DNA of 64,000 nucleotides, taken from positions 62,001 through 126,000 of the forward strand of contig NZ_CP177133.1 of assembly GCF_046736045.1 (NCBI RefSeq), in the 5' to 3' direction. The notes under the pieces are model-generated. The model searched no databases and had not been told where the DNA came from. It worked only from the letters and a program-made list of their open reading frames with translations. Shown one piece after another: positions 8,545 to 17,552 of this stretch. The position numbers and the translations under genes were made by a program. The first letter of the stretch is position 1, and every line of letters starts with the position of its first letter. The stretch is from Leptospira_A sp046736045 (lineage in GTDB: Bacteria > Spirochaetota > Leptospiria > Leptospirales > Leptospiraceae).

Positions 8545-10158
8545 TTATCCGGATTTCTTTTCCGGAGAATTGCGGCTGATCAGATACGCCAATGAAAATA
8601 AGAGCGCCAAGGCCAAATAAGCCACCGGAAATTGCCAGGAAGCGAAAAACGCAAATTGATTCAGAATCGCATTTCCAGCCAGTTCATAAGCATGTATGAA
8701 TCCGAAAAAGGATAAGCCCGCTCCAATCAATGCCCAGAGAGATGATTTTAAAAATTCTTTTTCCAATAGATAAACCACCATTGCCGCCCAAATCATGGAC
8801 GTGAGTAAAAATCCTTGTGACAACGAAAGGACTCCTCCCAAAGCGTATGGTAAAAAAGGAACATGCGGAGAAAGATCGGATAGATTGAAATGAAAAGATT
8901 TCGGAGTTTCCAATTCCAATAATATAGCCTGCAATCTTCCATCCAAAAAGAAAAATACATTCTGGATGATGAGTGCCGCCCAACCTGCGAATGCGGGCAA
9001 TAGGCCGATAACTACTGCGGGAGAATGATTTTTCGGACTCGCCTGAAAGGCTTGTGAAGCAATGATGATTCCAATCCAAAGTACAATCGCCATACCCGCC
9101 TCGATAGGGATGATCGCTTGTAAAATTCCCATGAGTCCGAAAACACTAACGAACGTTATAAAGATACCGTTTAACACAGAATAGCCGTGTTTTGCTCCGA
9201 GACCTTTCCATCCGGGATGTCCTATATAGATGGTAGTTGGAAAAGGGGAACCAAAAAAAGTTCCGGCCAAAGTTCCGATCCCATTTACGAGTAATGAGGA
9301 TTTGGTGTCAAAGCTGTCTCCCGATGCTTCCGCAGATTCGATATTTTGCAGAGATCCTATGACATTGAAAACTCCCATAGGAAGAATGATTGCGAAGTAG
9401 GTTTTTATATTTGCAAAACTCAATACTTCCCAAAGTTCGGTGACAGCCAAATGGGGAAAATAGAATCCGATGGTTTCTTTCCCACGAGCGAATGCTCCTT
9501 CCTGGAAAATCGGTTCTCCCAAAAGTCCGGAAATATAAGCTAAAACAATCCCGAATAGAATCGAAATCAATCCGCCGGGTATCCCAAAAGGAAATTTGAC
9601 TTTCCCGAAGTATTGCAAAAGAATCACTCCCAGAGGAACAAAGGCAACTAACGGGTGTTCAAAGGTACGAAGTAAAAAATCCATTGAGATGAAAGTCACA
9701 GCAATCCCCGCCAGAGCGGAAAGCAAAGCCGCACGGGGAGTGGACTTTCTTATTTTTTCAGCGACAAAAGATCCGAAAAATTCGATGAGTCCCGAAGAAA
9801 AGGAAACGAGTAATCCCGCTTTCCAGGCGGCTTTATAATCACCTGTAGCTTGATAAACAGGTAACATGACAAAGAATATGAATGCAAACATGGAGACTGT
9901 ATTGATTCCGTAAGGAAGTGCAGTAACGTCTGTTCGGTTATTTTTTTTGCCTAATTGGTAGGCCTGCCATGAGTAAAATAAATTTCCAATGAGTAAAGAG
10001 ATGGCGGCACCTGGCAAAACCACAGAAGTAACAAAGTCGAGCGGGAAGCCGCAAAGCCCGATGCAAAGTCCGGTTAAAATGAGCAATTGAATGAGGTTGT
10101 CCACCATGAGTCCGAAAAACCCGTCGATGTCACCTCTTGTGATTGAAAAATAATTCAT
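8545..10158 (-). CDS. NCS2-family (xanthine/uracil-type) permease
   Basis: The 537-residue protein is polytopic, with about 12-14 hydrophobic segments. The N terminus (RGDIDGFFGLMVDNLIQLL), the early NRTDVTALPYGINT segment and the later stretch with SSLLVNGIGTLAGTFFGSPFPTT match the AzgA-like/NCS2 nucleobase transporter layout. These proteins import purines or pyrimidines with protons; the substrate cannot be told from sequence alone. The ATG overlaps the stop of the SspB-like gene as ATGA (10155-10158), so it is the third gene of a coupled set with capD and sspB. No clear terminator follows; a CCGGA...TCCGG hairpin at 8549-8565 lacks a T tract. Confidence 0.8.
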   Translation of the reverse strand: MNYFSITRGDIDGFFGLMVDNLIQLLILTGLCIGLCGFPLDFVTSVVLPGAAISLLIGNLFYSWQAYQLGKKNNRTDVTALPYGINTVSMFAFIFFVMLPVYQATGDYKAAWKAGLLVSFSSGLIEFFGSFVAEKIRKSTPRAALLSALAGIAVTFISMDFLLRTFEHPLVAFVPLGVILLQYFGKVKFPFGIPGGLISILFGIVLAYISGLLGEPIFQEGAFARGKETIGFYFPHLAVTELWEVLSFANIKTYFAIILPMGVFNVIGSLQNIESAEASGDSFDTKSSLLVNGIGTLAGTFFGSPFPTTIYIGHPGWKGLGAKHGYSVLNGIFITFVSVFGLMGILQAIIPIEAGMAIVLWIGIIIASQAFQASPKNHSPAVVIGLLPAFAGWAALIIQNVFFFLDGRLQAILLELETPKSFHFNLSDLSPHVPFLPYALGGVLSLSQGFLLTSMIWAAMVVYLLEKEFLKSSLWALIGAGLSFFGFIHAYELAGNAILNQFAFFASWQFPVAYLALALLFSLAYLISRNSPEKKSG

Positions 10159-10631
10159 TCGTTTCTTTTCCCTCCGAAATCCACCCGGATTACATTTCCT
10201 TCTTCCGAAAAATCCAATTTATTCGGCTCTTTGGCAGAATCCGTTTTTTTACCGTCTTTGGTAGGTGGCCCGTCCAACCCGGAATCCACTTGTAAAAACC
10301 TGAGCTGTGAAGCTGAATTTTGGAATTTATCGTAAATACGGAATACCGCATCCCAGGGGAGTATCGTAGGTTCCCATGTGGAACCGAATTGCAATTCTGC
10401 AAATAAATAATCCGGTTGGCTGTCCAATACCTTGACCGCTTTGTCGCCAAACACGAGCACAATCCCGGACTCTTTTTCCGCGTTCAAGAGACCTCTTTTT
10501 CCAATTTCTAATTTGGGGTGGGGCATAACATGAATATAGAATATTCCGAACTTCTCCCAGTATAGGGTGAAAAGTTGTCTTTTGAACTCACGTAGAGTTG
10601 TGATTTCTTCCGGGCTTAAACTTTGGCTCAT
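10155..10631 (-). CDS. sspB: SspB-like ClpXP adaptor protein
   Basis: The 158-residue protein follows the SspB plan. An N-terminal helix is followed by the substrate-binding beta fold (FYIHVMPHPKLEI...GIVLVFGDKAVKVL....YLFAELQFGSTWEPTILPWDAVFRIYDKF), which parallels E. coli SspB (IVLNIAPRAVGNLEL...VRFNARFGG...VSVPLAAVLAIYA). Then come a charged flexible linker and a short C-terminal hydrophobic tail, NVIRVDFGGK, like the ClpX-binding tail of SspB. SspB delivers ssrA-tagged and other substrates to ClpXP. Identity is by eye and distant, so it is probable rather than certain. It is coupled by ATGA overlaps to capD upstream (10628-10631) and to the permease downstream. Confidence 0.7.
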   Translation of the reverse strand: MSQSLSPEEITTLREFKRQLFTLYWEKFGIFYIHVMPHPKLEIGKRGLLNAEKESGIVLVFGDKAVKVLDSQPDYLFAELQFGSTWEPTILPWDAVFRIYDKFQNSASQLRFLQVDSGLDGPPTKDGKKTDSAKEPNKLDFSEEGNVIRVDFGGKRNE

Positions 10632-12508
10632 AGGTTCTTTTTACCAGCGTTTGTCTCCCACGCCAGATATTCATCATGAATTTTATACTCAGGAATGATG
10701 TCTTTGAAGCTTGGGAAGATTTCCTTTTCTTTGTTTGCTTTTGCCAGAGAGAAAAGTTTATTTATTTTATTTTGGAATAATAGAAGATTATAAGATTCCA
10801 GAGGAGCTGCAATTCTGATTTTAGGATGGTGGGTTTTTTTGATGCCTTCTTGATCTAACATCAGTTCTTCGAAAAGTTTTTCACCCGGTCTGAGTCCGGT
10901 GAATTCGATTTTGATATCTTTATGCGGAGTGTATCCGGACAACCGGATCATTTCTTCCGCAAGAGATACGATTTTGACAGGTTCTCCCATATCCAATATG
11001 AAAATCTCTCCGTGTTCTCCCATGGATCCTGCTTGCAAAACCAACTGAGTAGCTTCCGGGATTGTCATAAAATAACGAATCACATCGGGATGAGTGACTG
11101 TGACCGGCCCACCTCTTTTGATTTGTTCCCGGAAACGTGGAATCACAGATCCGTTCGACCCCAGAACATTTCCGAATCGTACTGTAATAAATTTGGTTCT
11201 GGAGTTTTGGGAAATATGTTGCAAATACAATTCGGCAGCCCGTTTGGAAGCACCCATCACATTCACAGGATTGACTGCCTTGTCGGTCGAGATCAATACA
11301 AATCTTTCAACACCTGTTAGTCGTGATACGTCTGCAACATTTTTTGTTCCCATCACATTATTGAGAACTGCTTCGCAAGGATTGATTTCCATCATAGGAA
11401 CATGCTTGTAAGCGGCAGAGTGGAAAACTACGGATGGTTTGTGTTCTTCAAATACGGAAGATAATCGGGATAGGTTTTTTACATCCGCCATCACCGGTTT
11501 GAATTCGATGGAAAATTCGGAAAAGGTTTTTCTAAGATCGTAATCAATCTCATATAACGGAGTTTCCGCCGCATCCAAAAGTATCAAAGAACGCGGCTTA
11601 AATAAAGCGACTTGCCTGCAAATCTCGGAACCGATGGAACCGCCGGCACCTGTGACGAGAATGTCTTTTCCTTCCAGATAAGATCGGATCGAATCCACTT
11701 CCAGTTCCACTGTGGGCCGGCCAAGTAAATCTTCTACCTGGACTTCTCTCAATTGAGCGATTTTCGGTTTTTCCGAAATATAATCACCAAACGAAGGTAA
11801 AATTTTGAATTCGATCCCGGCGGCATCGCAAATTTTCATCAGCTTGCTCACAATCCTTCCGTCAGGTTGCGAAACAGTCATGATCACTTTTTTAACACCG
11901 AATTTATAAATGAATTCTTCCGCGGATTCGGAAATACCTAAAATAGGTACACCTTGAATGTAACCCCCGACTTTGGAAAGGTTATCATCCAGAAATCCTA
12001 CAGGGTGAAGATCCAATTCACTGTGTCTTCTGATTTCGGATAAAAAGGTAACACCTAACTTTCCCGCACCGACCAGCAGAATGGGAGTTCCGTCTTTTGC
12101 TCCCGCTCTGAAAATCTGATCCCGGATCATCCTCCAACTCAAACTTCTCAAACATAAAAATCCGAGTAGAATGAGAGTATCTAAAATGGGAACCATTCTG
12201 GATATTTGGGAAAAACGGTTATAAAATAAAATGGCAATCGTTGCAACTAACGAAGATAAAATGGTTGCCTTGATGATTTCCAAAAGGTCGTGGAGAGAGG
12301 CATAGGACCAAAGCGATTTGTAGATTCCAGAGAGAAAAAACACCACCGAACGGCTGATCACTACGATTATGGTACAGGTGAAGAATAATTCTTTGTTATC
12401 CAGAAACCGCAGATCTTCAAACCGCACCAAATGTGCGAGAAAATAGGACAATACCATGAAGAATATGTCGATTGGGAAAACCCAGTAACGTCTCGGGATT
12501 GAATTCAT
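10628..12508 (-). CDS. Nucleotide-sugar 4,6-dehydratase, CapD/WbpM/PglF family
   Basis: The N-terminal ~150 residues carry four membrane segments. They are followed by a CoA-binding/Rossmann-like domain (PILLVGAGKLGV) and then an extended SDR domain with LVTGAGGSIGSEICRQ for NAD(P). The catalytic region reads STDKAVNPVNVMGASKR. In this family Met replaces the usual Tyr of the SDR triad, as known for WbpM and PglF. Members convert UDP-GlcNAc or a similar sugar to its 4-keto-6-deoxy form for O-antigen or glycan synthesis. I chose ATG 12508 because MNSIPRRYWVFPIDIFF starts like other family members and it leaves ~80 bp for divergent promoters. An ATG at 12607 preceded by GGAAAG would add 33 residues. 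Confidence 0.9.
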   Translation of the reverse strand: MNSIPRRYWVFPIDIFFMVLSYFLAHLVRFEDLRFLDNKELFFTCTIIVVISRSVVFFLSGIYKSLWSYASLHDLLEIIKATILSSLVATIAILFYNRFSQISRMVPILDTLILLGFLCLRSLSWRMIRDQIFRAGAKDGTPILLVGAGKLGVTFLSEIRRHSELDLHPVGFLDDNLSKVGGYIQGVPILGISESAEEFIYKFGVKKVIMTVSQPDGRIVSKLMKICDAAGIEFKILPSFGDYISEKPKIAQLREVQVEDLLGRPTVELEVDSIRSYLEGKDILVTGAGGSIGSEICRQVALFKPRSLILLDAAETPLYEIDYDLRKTFSEFSIEFKPVMADVKNLSRLSSVFEEHKPSVVFHSAAYKHVPMMEINPCEAVLNNVMGTKNVADVSRLTGVERFVLISTDKAVNPVNVMGASKRAAELYLQHISQNSRTKFITVRFGNVLGSNGSVIPRFREQIKRGGPVTVTHPDVIRYFMTIPEATQLVLQAGSMGEHGEIFILDMGEPVKIVSLAEEMIRLSGYTPHKDIKIEFTGLRPGEKLFEELMLDQEGIKKTHHPKIRIAAPLESYNLLLFQNKINKLFSLAKANKEKEIFPSFKDIIPEYKIHDEYLAWETNAGKKNL

Positions 12509-12590
12509 CGTTGGAAATACAGTAAATTCTACAAAATTCCTTGTAAATACAGAATCTATACAGATCATCAGAAAATAGGAAAAAAGCTCT

Positions 12591-13145
12591 TTGAAGTCTT
12601 TACTCATTCATCTTTCCGGCCACCTTTCTGCTGAACTTGGTTCCGATCTTTACTTAAGGATCAAAGAGGCAAGTCAGTCTCCCCATCTGTTTTGTATTGA
12701 TTTATCCGCCTTGGATTCCGTAGACGAGGTAGGGATTGAATATCTTAAGAAGATCTTTTCACGCACCAAAGAAACCGGCTCGAAGGTTGCACTTTCGGGA
12801 GTTTCGGGAGAATGGAAAAAGGTTTTGGAAGATTTCGGAATCAGTTCTTTATTCCCAAGCTTCCGCAATATTGCAGAAGCGAAATTGGATCTGGAAAAAA
12901 ATCTAATCAACGAACTTCCCGCAAATCAAGCGAGACCTGATTTGGAAGAGAAAATTTCTCCGGAACCTTCTCTCACTCAAGAAATTTCCTTAGAGAGGGA
13001 AGTGGAGATAAAAACCGTTTTTTGTCCGGAATGCGGTCAAACTTTGAAATGGACCAAACCAGGAAATTACAAATGCCCTTCCTGTTCCGGTAAATTTTTG
13101 ATCAATCCGAAAGGTTGGGTTTCCGTTTACGAACGTCTCGTCTAA
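12591..13145 (+). CDS. STAS-domain protein fused to a C-terminal zinc ribbon
   Basis: Residues 1-100 form a STAS domain (LLIHLSGHLSAEL...FCIDLSALDSVDEVGIEYLKKIF), the anti-sigma-factor-antagonist fold. The site that in SpoIIAA reads D-S-S-G reads D-E-V-G here, so the phosphorylatable serine is missing. After a ~45-residue linker a zinc ribbon follows with two CxxC pairs (CPECGQ and CPSCSG). The start is TTG at 12591, with AGGA about 10 bases upstream; no ATG is available in frame nearby. Function is unknown: a permanently 'unphosphorylated' antagonist or a protein/nucleic-acid-binding adaptor are both possible. Its end overlaps the convergent hrpB by 4 bp. Confidence 0.7.
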   Translation: MKSLLIHLSGHLSAELGSDLYLRIKEASQSPHLFCIDLSALDSVDEVGIEYLKKIFSRTKETGSKVALSGVSGEWKKVLEDFGISSLFPSFRNIAEAKLDLEKNLINELPANQARPDLEEKISPEPSLTQEISLEREVEIKTVFCPECGQTLKWTKPGNYKCPSCSGKFLINPKGWVSVYERLV

Positions 13146-15637
13146 CGTCTTTTAGTTGTTTTGCTGGTAGGAACTGCTTCCCAAGGTGAATCCGGCCAAG
13201 GATGTCTTGGGTATTTTCCTTTCAGTTCTTTTCTGACTTCGTGATAAGTCACATCCCAGAAACTTTCCAAGTCTCTGGTAGTTTGCACGGGACGTCTCGC
13301 GGGAGAAAGCAAGTGCAGCAAAATCTCCACCTTTCCTCCCGCAATTTTGGGAACCTTGCGCATCCCGAACATCTCTTGCAGTTTGACGGAAATGGAAGCA
13401 CCTTCTTTAGAATATTCGATGGGAATATTCGACCCGCTCGGAACTGTTAGGTGAGTAGGAGTTTCTTTTTTCAAAATTTCCAATTCGGAATAACTGAGTC
13501 GGGAAGACAAAGCACTTAAAAAATCGGTTTTGTAGGGATCTAAAGAATTCGATTCCAAAGTATAGAAGGGGAGTAACCAATCTTGAATATTTTCCTGCAA
13601 TATCTCTTCCGAAAATTCGGGAATTGAAAATCCGTTTTCCCTTAGGATCAGAATACGATTTAAAAAAGAAGAAATCTGATCATTCTTTTCGAAATACGAA
13701 TAAAAAAGTTCCTTTTTCCAAAATGCAATGACTGCATTTCCTTTTGCTTCTTTTGAAAAATGAGTATGATTGGTGGATCGGGATAGGATGATTTCTCCCA
13801 AAAATTTGTTTTGCGCAAACCGGATCAGTGTCGTTTTTTTTTCGGTCTCTTCTATAACGGGACTTAAATGTTCTGAAATTTTATCCGAGTGGAGTTTTAA
13901 AATTTCTTCCTCGTTCAATTCGCAGAAAAGTCTGACTTTTGCTTCCGTTCCGTCTCCATCCGAATCCAATACAAGTATCCACTCCGGAACTTGCGGGCTA
14001 CCTGTGTCCGAAAGTATTGCCCCCTTGCCATTGAACAATTTATATCTGCTAGAATCACCTACTCTTCGTTTTGCGATTCGGTCGGGGAATGCAAAACTCA
14101 ATACTCCCGGAATGGAAATATTTTGTTTTGGTTTTTTAGGCAAGTCATTCAGGATTCTTTTAATCTGATGGATGCTTTGTTCGATTCTGGACTTTAAACC
14201 CGGATTTGATATATTTCCCTTTTGCCATGCTTCCCATCGGGACAAAAATCCCAGATTGGTTTCGGAGAATCCTAAAATATCCTTTTCAGAAAGTAGTACG
14301 GAGAGTTCGGCCAAAGGAAGATCGTTTCCGTTGAATCGGCAGCACATGGCAGATAACCTTGTTGAAAGAGGTAGCCGTAAACTTGAAATTCCGATCTCGG
14401 TGATTTTTTCTTTTTCATCCAATAGTCCCAAGGTTTGTAAAATGGTAATCGATTCTTTGACAGCACCTATTGTCGGTTTGTCGAGAAGGGGCAGATCATT
14501 CAATTCCTCTCCCCATTTTTTGGATAATAAGACCAAACCGGATACATCCGCCTCTAAGATTTCCGGCGGGTGGGAGATTGGAAAATTTTTTTCTTCCTCT
14601 TCCGACCAAAGCCGGACAGCAATGCCTTCGGACTCTCTTCCTGCACGACCTGATCTCTGTTTGGCGGAATTCAGGCTGATTCTTTTTTTTTCCAATCGGG
14701 AAAGTCCCGATTTCGGATCAAAAATCAAACGTTTGCAAAATCCGGTATCCACTACCACTTTCACTCCCGGGATCGTAAGGGAAGTTTCCGCAATATTTGT
14801 AGAAAGTATTAATTTCCTTTGTCCCGGTTTTGCCGGAGTAAAAACTTCCACTTGATTTTCCAGACGCATTTCTCCGAAAAGTTTGAGGATCATTACGTTT
14901 TGGATTTTTTTCTGCGCAAAAGTTTCACTTAATATCCGTTCGGTGGTATGGATTTCCGAGACACCAGAGAAAAAAACGAGTATATCTCCTTCGGATTGAG
15001 ATAGGATCTGAGGAATCAGTTCTCCTATGCGGTCGGGCACTCTTTTTTTTGAATCGGACGTATAACGAATGCTTACCGGAAACATTTTCCCAGTGGTTTG
15101 AATTTGATTCGCAACGATCCCTTTGTTTTCCCAATTCGTTCCCTCAAGGGTAGCGGACATAACCAAGATTTTCAGATCAGGTCGGAAAACCTCGGCGCTT
15201 CTGCGGCAAAGAGCGAAACAAAAATCGGAATCCAAATTCCTTTCATGAAATTCATCGAATACGATCAGTCCGTAATCGGAAAGTTCGGGATCTTCCACAA
15301 GCATCTTGGAAAGAATTCCGTCGGTAACAAGTTCCAATTTTGTATCTTTGCCGATTTTGGATTCAAAACGAATCCGATAACCAACAGTGTTGCCGACTTC
15401 TTCTCCCAGAACCTGACTCATCCGCATTGCCGCATTACGCGCCGCTAAACGGCGTGGTTCCAAAATCAAAATCTTTTTTTGAAACTTCCCCGATCGTAAA
15501 ATTTCTATCGGCAATACCGTAGTTTTACCGGAACCGGGAGGAGCTTCCAGCACGGTTAGATTGTATTTTTGAAGAGAATCCAAAATTTCATTCAGATGAT
15601 CCCGGATCGGATAGTGTTCGGAATTATTTCGCATCAT
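13142..15637 (-). CDS. hrpB: ATP-dependent helicase HrpB
   Basis: The 831-residue DEAH-box protein has motif I APPGSGKTT near residue 36, motif II DEFHER, motif III SAT (VMSATLEG) and motif VI with QRSGRAGRE. The helicase core, HA2 region and a C-terminal HrpB domain ending in KYPRHPWPDSPWEA are typical of HrpB; length matches (~800-840). HrpB proteins are DExH helicases of uncertain physiological substrate; the E. coli protein is linked to RNA processing only loosely. Two adjacent ATGs (15637, 15634) are possible starts. It is convergent with the STAS gene, overlapping 4 bp. Confidence 0.93.
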   Translation of the reverse strand: MMRNNSEHYPIRDHLNEILDSLQKYNLTVLEAPPGSGKTTVLPIEILRSGKFQKKILILEPRRLAARNAAMRMSQVLGEEVGNTVGYRIRFESKIGKDTKLELVTDGILSKMLVEDPELSDYGLIVFDEFHERNLDSDFCFALCRRSAEVFRPDLKILVMSATLEGTNWENKGIVANQIQTTGKMFPVSIRYTSDSKKRVPDRIGELIPQILSQSEGDILVFFSGVSEIHTTERILSETFAQKKIQNVMILKLFGEMRLENQVEVFTPAKPGQRKLILSTNIAETSLTIPGVKVVVDTGFCKRLIFDPKSGLSRLEKKRISLNSAKQRSGRAGRESEGIAVRLWSEEEEKNFPISHPPEILEADVSGLVLLSKKWGEELNDLPLLDKPTIGAVKESITILQTLGLLDEKEKITEIGISSLRLPLSTRLSAMCCRFNGNDLPLAELSVLLSEKDILGFSETNLGFLSRWEAWQKGNISNPGLKSRIEQSIHQIKRILNDLPKKPKQNISIPGVLSFAFPDRIAKRRVGDSSRYKLFNGKGAILSDTGSPQVPEWILVLDSDGDGTEAKVRLFCELNEEEILKLHSDKISEHLSPVIEETEKKTTLIRFAQNKFLGEIILSRSTNHTHFSKEAKGNAVIAFWKKELFYSYFEKNDQISSFLNRILILRENGFSIPEFSEEILQENIQDWLLPFYTLESNSLDPYKTDFLSALSSRLSYSELEILKKETPTHLTVPSGSNIPIEYSKEGASISVKLQEMFGMRKVPKIAGGKVEILLHLLSPARRPVQTTRDLESFWDVTYHEVRKELKGKYPRHPWPDSPWEAVPTSKTTKRR

Positions 15638-15715
15638 TCTCGTTTCTACATAAAATGGAAACTGTCTTTTGGGCGCGTCCCAAATTTAATACGTTTGAAA
15701 ATGTTTACTGAAAAC

Positions 15716-15800
15716 GGACCGGGCTCTCCGCGGCAATCTTTGCCGGAGGCAAAGGATTTTTGCTCCGATCCCTCGCGCGGGCAAACAAAAATCCTTAAGG
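15716..15800 (-). other. Structured intergenic element between DUF1772 gene and hrpB
   Basis: An 11-bp perfect inverted repeat (15752-15762 with 15786-15796) overlaps the stop of the DUF1772 gene, and a separate 7-bp perfect hairpin lies at 15738-15744 with 15748-15754. On the minus strand the element carries CGCGAGGGATCGGAGC and then GCGGAGAGCCCGGTCCG, G+C-rich against the background. From memory, similar GAGGGAT...GGAGAGCCCG strings recur between genes in several bacterial genomes. No T tract follows, so it is not a plain terminator. Confidence 0.45.
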
Positions 15801-16292
15801 AAAAAGAATCGAAGCAAAAAAAAGAACTAATGCGGCAATCGAGGCGATCGTACGGATCGTATGCAAACGATTCCATGGCCTTTCGAATCCCAACCTAGCA
15901 ACTGCTATTTTTTCTTTCGTGGCATCCGCCTCATTGAATTTTTCTAGTTCGTTGTTCAAAGGCACATTGCCCGCAATCGTCAAACCGAATGAACCGAGTA
16001 TATAAATGATAGAGGCCGCTGAAAGCAGAGGAAATCGTAAAGAAGCCGGGTTCGTTCCGTTTCCATAAAGAAATGCGAGAAGCGGAAGAAGGATGACAGG
16101 ACCTAAAAAGGTAAGTAGAAAAAATGGATTTTGAATGACCCGGTTGACTTCCTGCATCGCCCGTATATATTCCGAATCGGTCAATCGATGCAATGCCCAG
16201 TTGACCGACACTGCATAACCGAAAAACACTCCGGCTATGAGTCCGGTGAATGTGCCGGTAGTAATGAATAAGAAGATTTCCAATGTCATCAT
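15795..16292 (-). CDS. DUF1772 (anthrone-oxygenase-like) membrane protein
   Basis: A ~165-residue protein with four hydrophobic segments: an N-terminal TGTFTGLIAGVFFGYAVSVNWALHRL, then the conserved NRVIQNPFFLLTFLGP and a later VPLNNELEKF stretch. This is the DUF1772/anthrone oxygenase-like pattern, whose bacterial members have no firm function. I chose ATG 16292, whose ATGA overlaps the stop of the upstream lipoprotein gene; an in-frame TTG at 16298 and ATG at 16289 are alternatives. The end lies within an inverted repeat. Confidence 0.8.
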   Translation of the reverse strand: MMTLEIFLFITTGTFTGLIAGVFFGYAVSVNWALHRLTDSEYIRAMQEVNRVIQNPFFLLTFLGPVILLPLLAFLYGNGTNPASLRFPLLSAASIIYILGSFGLTIAGNVPLNNELEKFNEADATKEKIAVARLGFERPWNRLHTIRTIASIAALVLFFASILFP

Positions 16293-16705
16293 TTGCAAAT
16301 AACGATTATGTCCGTGACATTTTTGCCGTCAATTTTCCCTACCTGGTTGCTGACGCTGCATGTTTGCGTAGGGGGATTTGTAAAAACAGATACGAAATAA
16401 GTGGTTAGATTCGGGAAGCTGTTTCCGAAAGTGAAAGAACCATTTAGATTAACAGGAAGCCTGTCTGAGTTGTTATTGGTAAGGAACAATTGACCGACTA
16501 GTCCGCTAACATTGCCACCTATGGTGAAATTCGATTTTTCCGAATTTTTATTTGCCGTTCCATTTTGACCTTGATCCGCCAAAGCGATGATATTGCTGGT
16601 TTTGTCCTTGCCGGATTTTTTAATGGAACAGTCATAAGCAGATAAACAAAATGAAAAACAAACAAAGACCTGCAATAAAAGTTTGTTGAACGTAAATTGA
16701 TTCAT
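16289..16705 (-). CDS. Small secreted protein with one beta-sandwich repeat, probable lipoprotein
   Basis: The 138-residue protein starts with a signal peptide; Cys after LSAYD could be a lipidated residue under the relaxed leptospiral lipobox. Residues ~60-138 form one copy of a common bacterial surface repeat: IGGNVSGLVGQLFLTNN...LPVNLNGSFTFG....YFVSVFTNPPTQTCSVSNQVGKI...VTDIIVICK. This repeat normally occurs in multi-copy surface proteins; here it is single. Function is unknown. The 186-bp A+T-rich gap upstream (16706-16891) is divergent and should hold promoters for this gene and the next; TATACT at 16873-16878 is a possible -10 for the plus-strand genes, without a good -35. Confidence 0.65.
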   Translation of the reverse strand: MNQFTFNKLLLQVFVCFSFCLSAYDCSIKKSGKDKTSNIIALADQGQNGTANKNSEKSNFTIGGNVSGLVGQLFLTNNNSDRLPVNLNGSFTFGNSFPNLTTYFVSVFTNPPTQTCSVSNQVGKIDGKNVTDIIVICK

Positions 16706-16891
16706 GGAAGTTATATCGGATCAATTTCGCAACACTAACGTAGTTATTACGATAAAATTCTCCATCGTATATTTTCATCTTTTTCAGGTACGGTTTTTTT
16801 CAAACAATATTTTTTTGTTTTTTTAGGGTTAGCAAGAATTAATCGCTATTTTTTTTTCGTAAAAACTTCGAATATACTAATAAGAATAAAT

Positions 16892-17551
16892 ATGGTTTAT
16901 AAGTTTAATAAATTACATCAAATCATGATTTGGTTGTATTTTTCGATTTTTATATTTTCATGTCAAACAATCTACGACAAACAGTTGGAAAATTTTGGCA
17001 GGATCGATTCGGCAACTTATCCGGGAAGAAAACTGGAAAAAAAGAGTTTGATCCTGATCGAAAAGATCATTTCAAAATCCCAAAGTTTTGTAGGTACTCC
17101 GACGATCGCATTTCAAGAAAATCTGCGGTTCCAACTGTTAGAAAAAGGATTTTCAGTTGAATTGAATCAAAATGAAATTGTTTCGAAGGATCCGGCTTCC
17201 AGTCCTCTAGCAGTTAGCAATGATTCCGGTATAACAAATGTTTCCAGAATTTCCCCATCAACAATAGAGTATTGCAGAAAAATCGGCTGTGATTTGATCA
17301 TTAACGGCATTTTGATAGAAACCAAGACCGGAAATATTCTGGATGAAAAAACAAGTTCGGGAATTCTATTATATGCAAGCAACAGTGACGGGCTTTTGAA
17401 TTCCGAATTCAGATATACCGGAGATCGATCCATCGATTCGATACAAACTAATGTTATATTGGCAAAATTATTTGCAGAAAAAATTACTTCCGTATACAAT
17501 ACCGGTAATACTGAAAAAGGTTTTTTTAAAAAATTAATCCCTTCATCATAA
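16892..17551 (+). CDS. Hypothetical lipoprotein, first gene of RND efflux arm
   Basis: The 219-residue protein carries a lipoprotein signal with lipobox IFSC (an ATG at 16925 would give the tighter signal). I do not recognise a family. The middle part, with two cysteines in EYCRKIGCDLIINGILIETKTG, suggests a small alpha/beta domain like lipoproteins that report a 'GNA1162/DUF799-type' fold, but this is weak. It ends 1 bp before the TolC-like gene, so it is probably an outer- or inner-leaflet accessory of this efflux system. Confidence 0.65.
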   Translation: MVYKFNKLHQIMIWLYFSIFIFSCQTIYDKQLENFGRIDSATYPGRKLEKKSLILIEKIISKSQSFVGTPTIAFQENLRFQLLEKGFSVELNQNEIVSKDPASSPLAVSNDSGITNVSRISPSTIEYCRKIGCDLIINGILIETKTGNILDEKTSSGILLYASNSDGLLNSEFRYTGDRSIDSIQTNVILAKLFAEKITSVYNTGNTEKGFFKKLIPSS

Positions 17552-17552
17552 G

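Noticed and set aside
8549..8565. CCGGA...TCCGG hairpin at the end of the NCS2 permease as terminator
   Set aside because: The stem is only about 6 bp, lies inside the coding end and has no T tract on the minus strand.
14172..14855. 227-codon plus-strand frame inside hrpB
   Set aside because: Shadow of the HrpB helicase region, whose motifs are unambiguous on the minus strand.
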